From contig QCKC01000016.1 of NCBI GenBank assembly GCA_003215635.1, forward strand, positions 1-32,249: a DNA stretch of 32,249 nucleotides. The letters run 5' to 3'. The notes beneath the pieces are model-generated. The model had not been told where the DNA came from, did no database searches, and saw only the letters and a list, made by a program, of their open reading frames with translations. Origin of the DNA: Prochlorococcus sp. AG-409-J19 (GTDB taxonomy: Bacteria > Cyanobacteriota > Cyanobacteriia > PCC-6307 > Cyanobiaceae). The translations under genes and the position numbers were made by a program. Shown here one piece after another: positions 30,908 through 32,249 of this stretch (positions are counted from its first letter, which is position 1; every line of letters starts with the position of its first letter).

Positions 30908-31381
30908 TTGATCTCCTTTCCATTGTTGGGATATACCTGTAAGAAGCATTTTCAAGGATACCCTTGCTCGCATAGGCAATGGAGGCATTCGGGACATTGT
31001 CGTTTTGTTCATGGTTATAGCCGTAGTTTTAACTTTTGGTTTGCTGCTCATAAGCTTGACCAATATGGCTTTGTGGTTGATTTTTCAAGCTTGAGAGCTT
31101 TGGACAAAAAACTTAGGAATCAGTTTGACCATACTTTTTTGGTGAATTCTGATGATCCGTTACTGTTTGAATGGGAAAAACTGCATAAGAGAGAAGTCCT
31201 AGACCTTCGAGTTATGGAAAATGTTGGAATGGAGTTTAGTGCAAAGCTTGTTTGGGAATGGGCTAATACGCTTTTGTTTGATAGGGATCAAGGACGTTCA
31301 TGTTGCTGGAAGGTAGAAGCATGTGAAAATGAATTCAACTCAGCTTTCTTTGAATTGACTCCTGAATGGTATAAACCATGA
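30908..31381 (+). CDS. queD: QueD / 6-pyruvoyltetrahydropterin synthase family protein with altered zinc motif
   Basis: QueD-family proteins convert dihydroneopterin triphosphate derivatives to 6-carboxytetrahydropterin, an early step to queuosine. Of up to 157 residues, H22 (CSHRQW), catalytic-type C31 and H35 (HCRFVHGYS) align with E. coli QueD H16, C27 and H31. The third zinc ligand, His in the HGH motif, is replaced by Y37. Other family segments are present: FVVDFSSLRALDKKL, FDHTFLVN and the C-terminal VEACENEFNSAFF with the conserved Glu. The start is uncertain: TTG 30908 or later TTG codons; there is no ATG. Zinc binding may differ, so the role in queuosine synthesis is unproven. Confidence 0.8.
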   Translation: MISFPLLGYTCKKHFQGYPCSHRQWRHSGHCRFVHGYSRSFNFWFAAHKLDQYGFVVDFSSLRALDKKLRNQFDHTFLVNSDDPLLFEWEKLHKREVLDLRVMENVGMEFSAKLVWEWANTLLFDRDQGRSCCWKVEACENEFNSAFFELTPEWYKP

Positions 31382-31389
31382 TGTGATCT

Positions 31390-31420
31390 ATAGATATAAA
31401 AAGCTTTCTATCTATTTTTT
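31390..31420 (+). terminator. Likely terminator downstream of queD
   Basis: ATAGATA (31390-31396) and TATCTAT (31409-31415) form a 7-bp stem with a 12-base loop, which itself holds AAAGCTTT, followed by a T-run to 31420. It begins 9 bases after the queD stop. The stem is AT-rich, so confidence is moderate. Confidence 0.5.
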
Positions 31421-31542
31421 AATAAATTCCTTTATAAGATCATATATTTAATTTGCCTTGCAAAAAGAAAAAACTCATAAAAATATTTTCTATTCTATTT
31501 TTACTTCCCTGATATAAGTTTAAGAACCATTGAAGGATGTTG

Positions 31543-32249
31543 TTATTCAATATTAATCCTTCCATTTGATACATTGGCTTTGATTGTATCACCAGATTTG
31601 TATTTGCTAGAGAGAATTGATTTAGCTATAGGAGTTTCAAGTTCATTTTGTATCGTTCTTTTTAAAGGCCTCGCTCCATACGTTTTGTCATAGCCAAGAT
31701 TCGCGATCAGATCTTTTGCATCTTCGGATACATCTAGCTCAATTTTCTTGTCTTTAAGTCTTTTCTTAAGTTGTTCAATCTGAAGTGATACTATTTCCCT
31801 TAGCTCATTCTTCTCAAGCGTATTGAAGGTGATTATTGCGTCCAGTCTATTAAGAAATTCAGGCTTAAAATGGTTTCTAAGCTTTTCGTTTACTATTTCG
31901 TTAACTGGCTTGTTATGATTTTGATTCTTATCCATGTTTGTTAATAATTCACTTCCAATATTGCTAGTTAATATAATTATAGAGTTTTTGAAATTAACGG
32001 TCCTTCCTTGTCCATCAGTTGCTCTCCCATCATCTAATATTTGTAGCATTAGATTGAAAATATCTTGATGGGCTTTTTCTATTTCATCAAAGAGGATTAC
32101 TGAATAAGGGTGGCTCCTAATCGACTCAGTAAGTTGACCGCCTGTTTCATATCCGATGTAGCCAGGTGGTGCTCCTATAAGTCTACTTATAGAGTGTTTC
32201 TCCATATATTCAGACATATCAATTCTCAATAATGAAGAAGAGCTATCGA
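31543..32249 (-). CDS. clpB: ClpB-type chaperone ATPase (partial, C-terminal part)
   Basis: Hsp100 disaggregase that, with DnaK, rescues aggregated proteins. Only the last 234 residues are in the window: the second AAA+ module from just before RIDMSEYMEKHSISRLIGAP, with the pore loop GYIGYETGGQLTE, Walker B VILFDEIEKAH, sensor 1 ILTSNIGSEL, arginine finger region FLNRLDAIITFN and sensor 2 YGARPLKRTIQNELE. The GAPPGYIGY pore segment and the lack of a ClpC-type tail favour ClpB. The protein ends shortly after SNGRINIE at the stop near 31543. The N-terminal two thirds lie outside. A short Ser run (DSSSSLLRIDMSE) precedes the conserved segment. Confidence 0.93.
   Translation of the reverse strand, partial: DSSSSLLRIDMSEYMEKHSISRLIGAPPGYIGYETGGQLTESIRSHPYSVILFDEIEKAHQDIFNLMLQILDDGRATDGQGRTVNFKNSIIILTSNIGSELLTNMDKNQNHNKPVNEIVNEKLRNHFKPEFLNRLDAIITFNTLEKNELREIVSLQIEQLKKRLKDKKIELDVSEDAKDLIANLGYDKTYGARPLKRTIQNELETPIAKSILSSKYKSGDTIKANVSNGRINIE

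Overview
The window is AT-rich, gene-dense DNA from a marine picocyanobacterium, almost certainly Prochlorococcus. The evidence is a complete alpha-carboxysome (cso) locus with form IA Rubisco, adjoined by genes for light-independent protochlorophyllide reductase (chlB, chlN), plus ndhL, a cyAbrB regulator and a group 2 sigma factor. The separate csoS1E gene, with a long N-terminal extension, and the moderate AT bias suggest a low-light-adapted Prochlorococcus. That ecotype call is inference.

Layout. Positions 1-2011 (minus strand) hold the N-terminal part of chlB and all of chlN. Positions 2255-13321 form a carboxysome supercluster. It starts with an unknown gene divergent from csoS1D. rdgB follows, convergent with csoS1D. 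A structured 346-base leader then precedes csoS1-rbcL-rbcS-csoS2-csoSCA-csoS4A-csoS4B-csoS1E-acRAF-cbbX, with a convergent DUF3136-type gene at the end. Together these encode shell hexamers (CsoS1, CsoS1E), a gated trimer (CsoS1D), vertex pentamers (CsoS4A/B), a scaffold (CsoS2), a carbonic anhydrase (CsoSCA), Rubisco, a Rubisco assembly factor (acRAF) and a Rubisco activase (CbbX). This is everything needed to build and maintain the CO2-fixing compartment.

Positions 13550-19367 carry housekeeping and accessory genes: ridA, gloB (with an apparent CTG start), hisG, an ABC exporter, a GNAT acetyltransferase and two overlapping glycosyltransferases of the arsenosugar-associated type. Positions 19556-24917 hold dnaA, a glutathione S-transferase/CaCA cation exchanger operon, pyrC and tRNA-Leu(UAA). 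Positions 25387-32249 hold an ndhL-DUF3007-trpA run, cyAbrB, a YciI protein, a small cytochrome c, a sigma factor, hisIE, a variant queD and the 3' part of clpB.

No insertion sequence, phage gene or CRISPR array is visible. The most interesting material is non-coding structure inside the cso operon (a leader with an inverted repeat and a repeated 14-mer, and hairpins flanking rbcS), sequence features of CsoS2, CsoS1D and CsoS1E, a small unannotated ORF overlapping the end of gloB, and a QueD homologue with an altered zinc motif.
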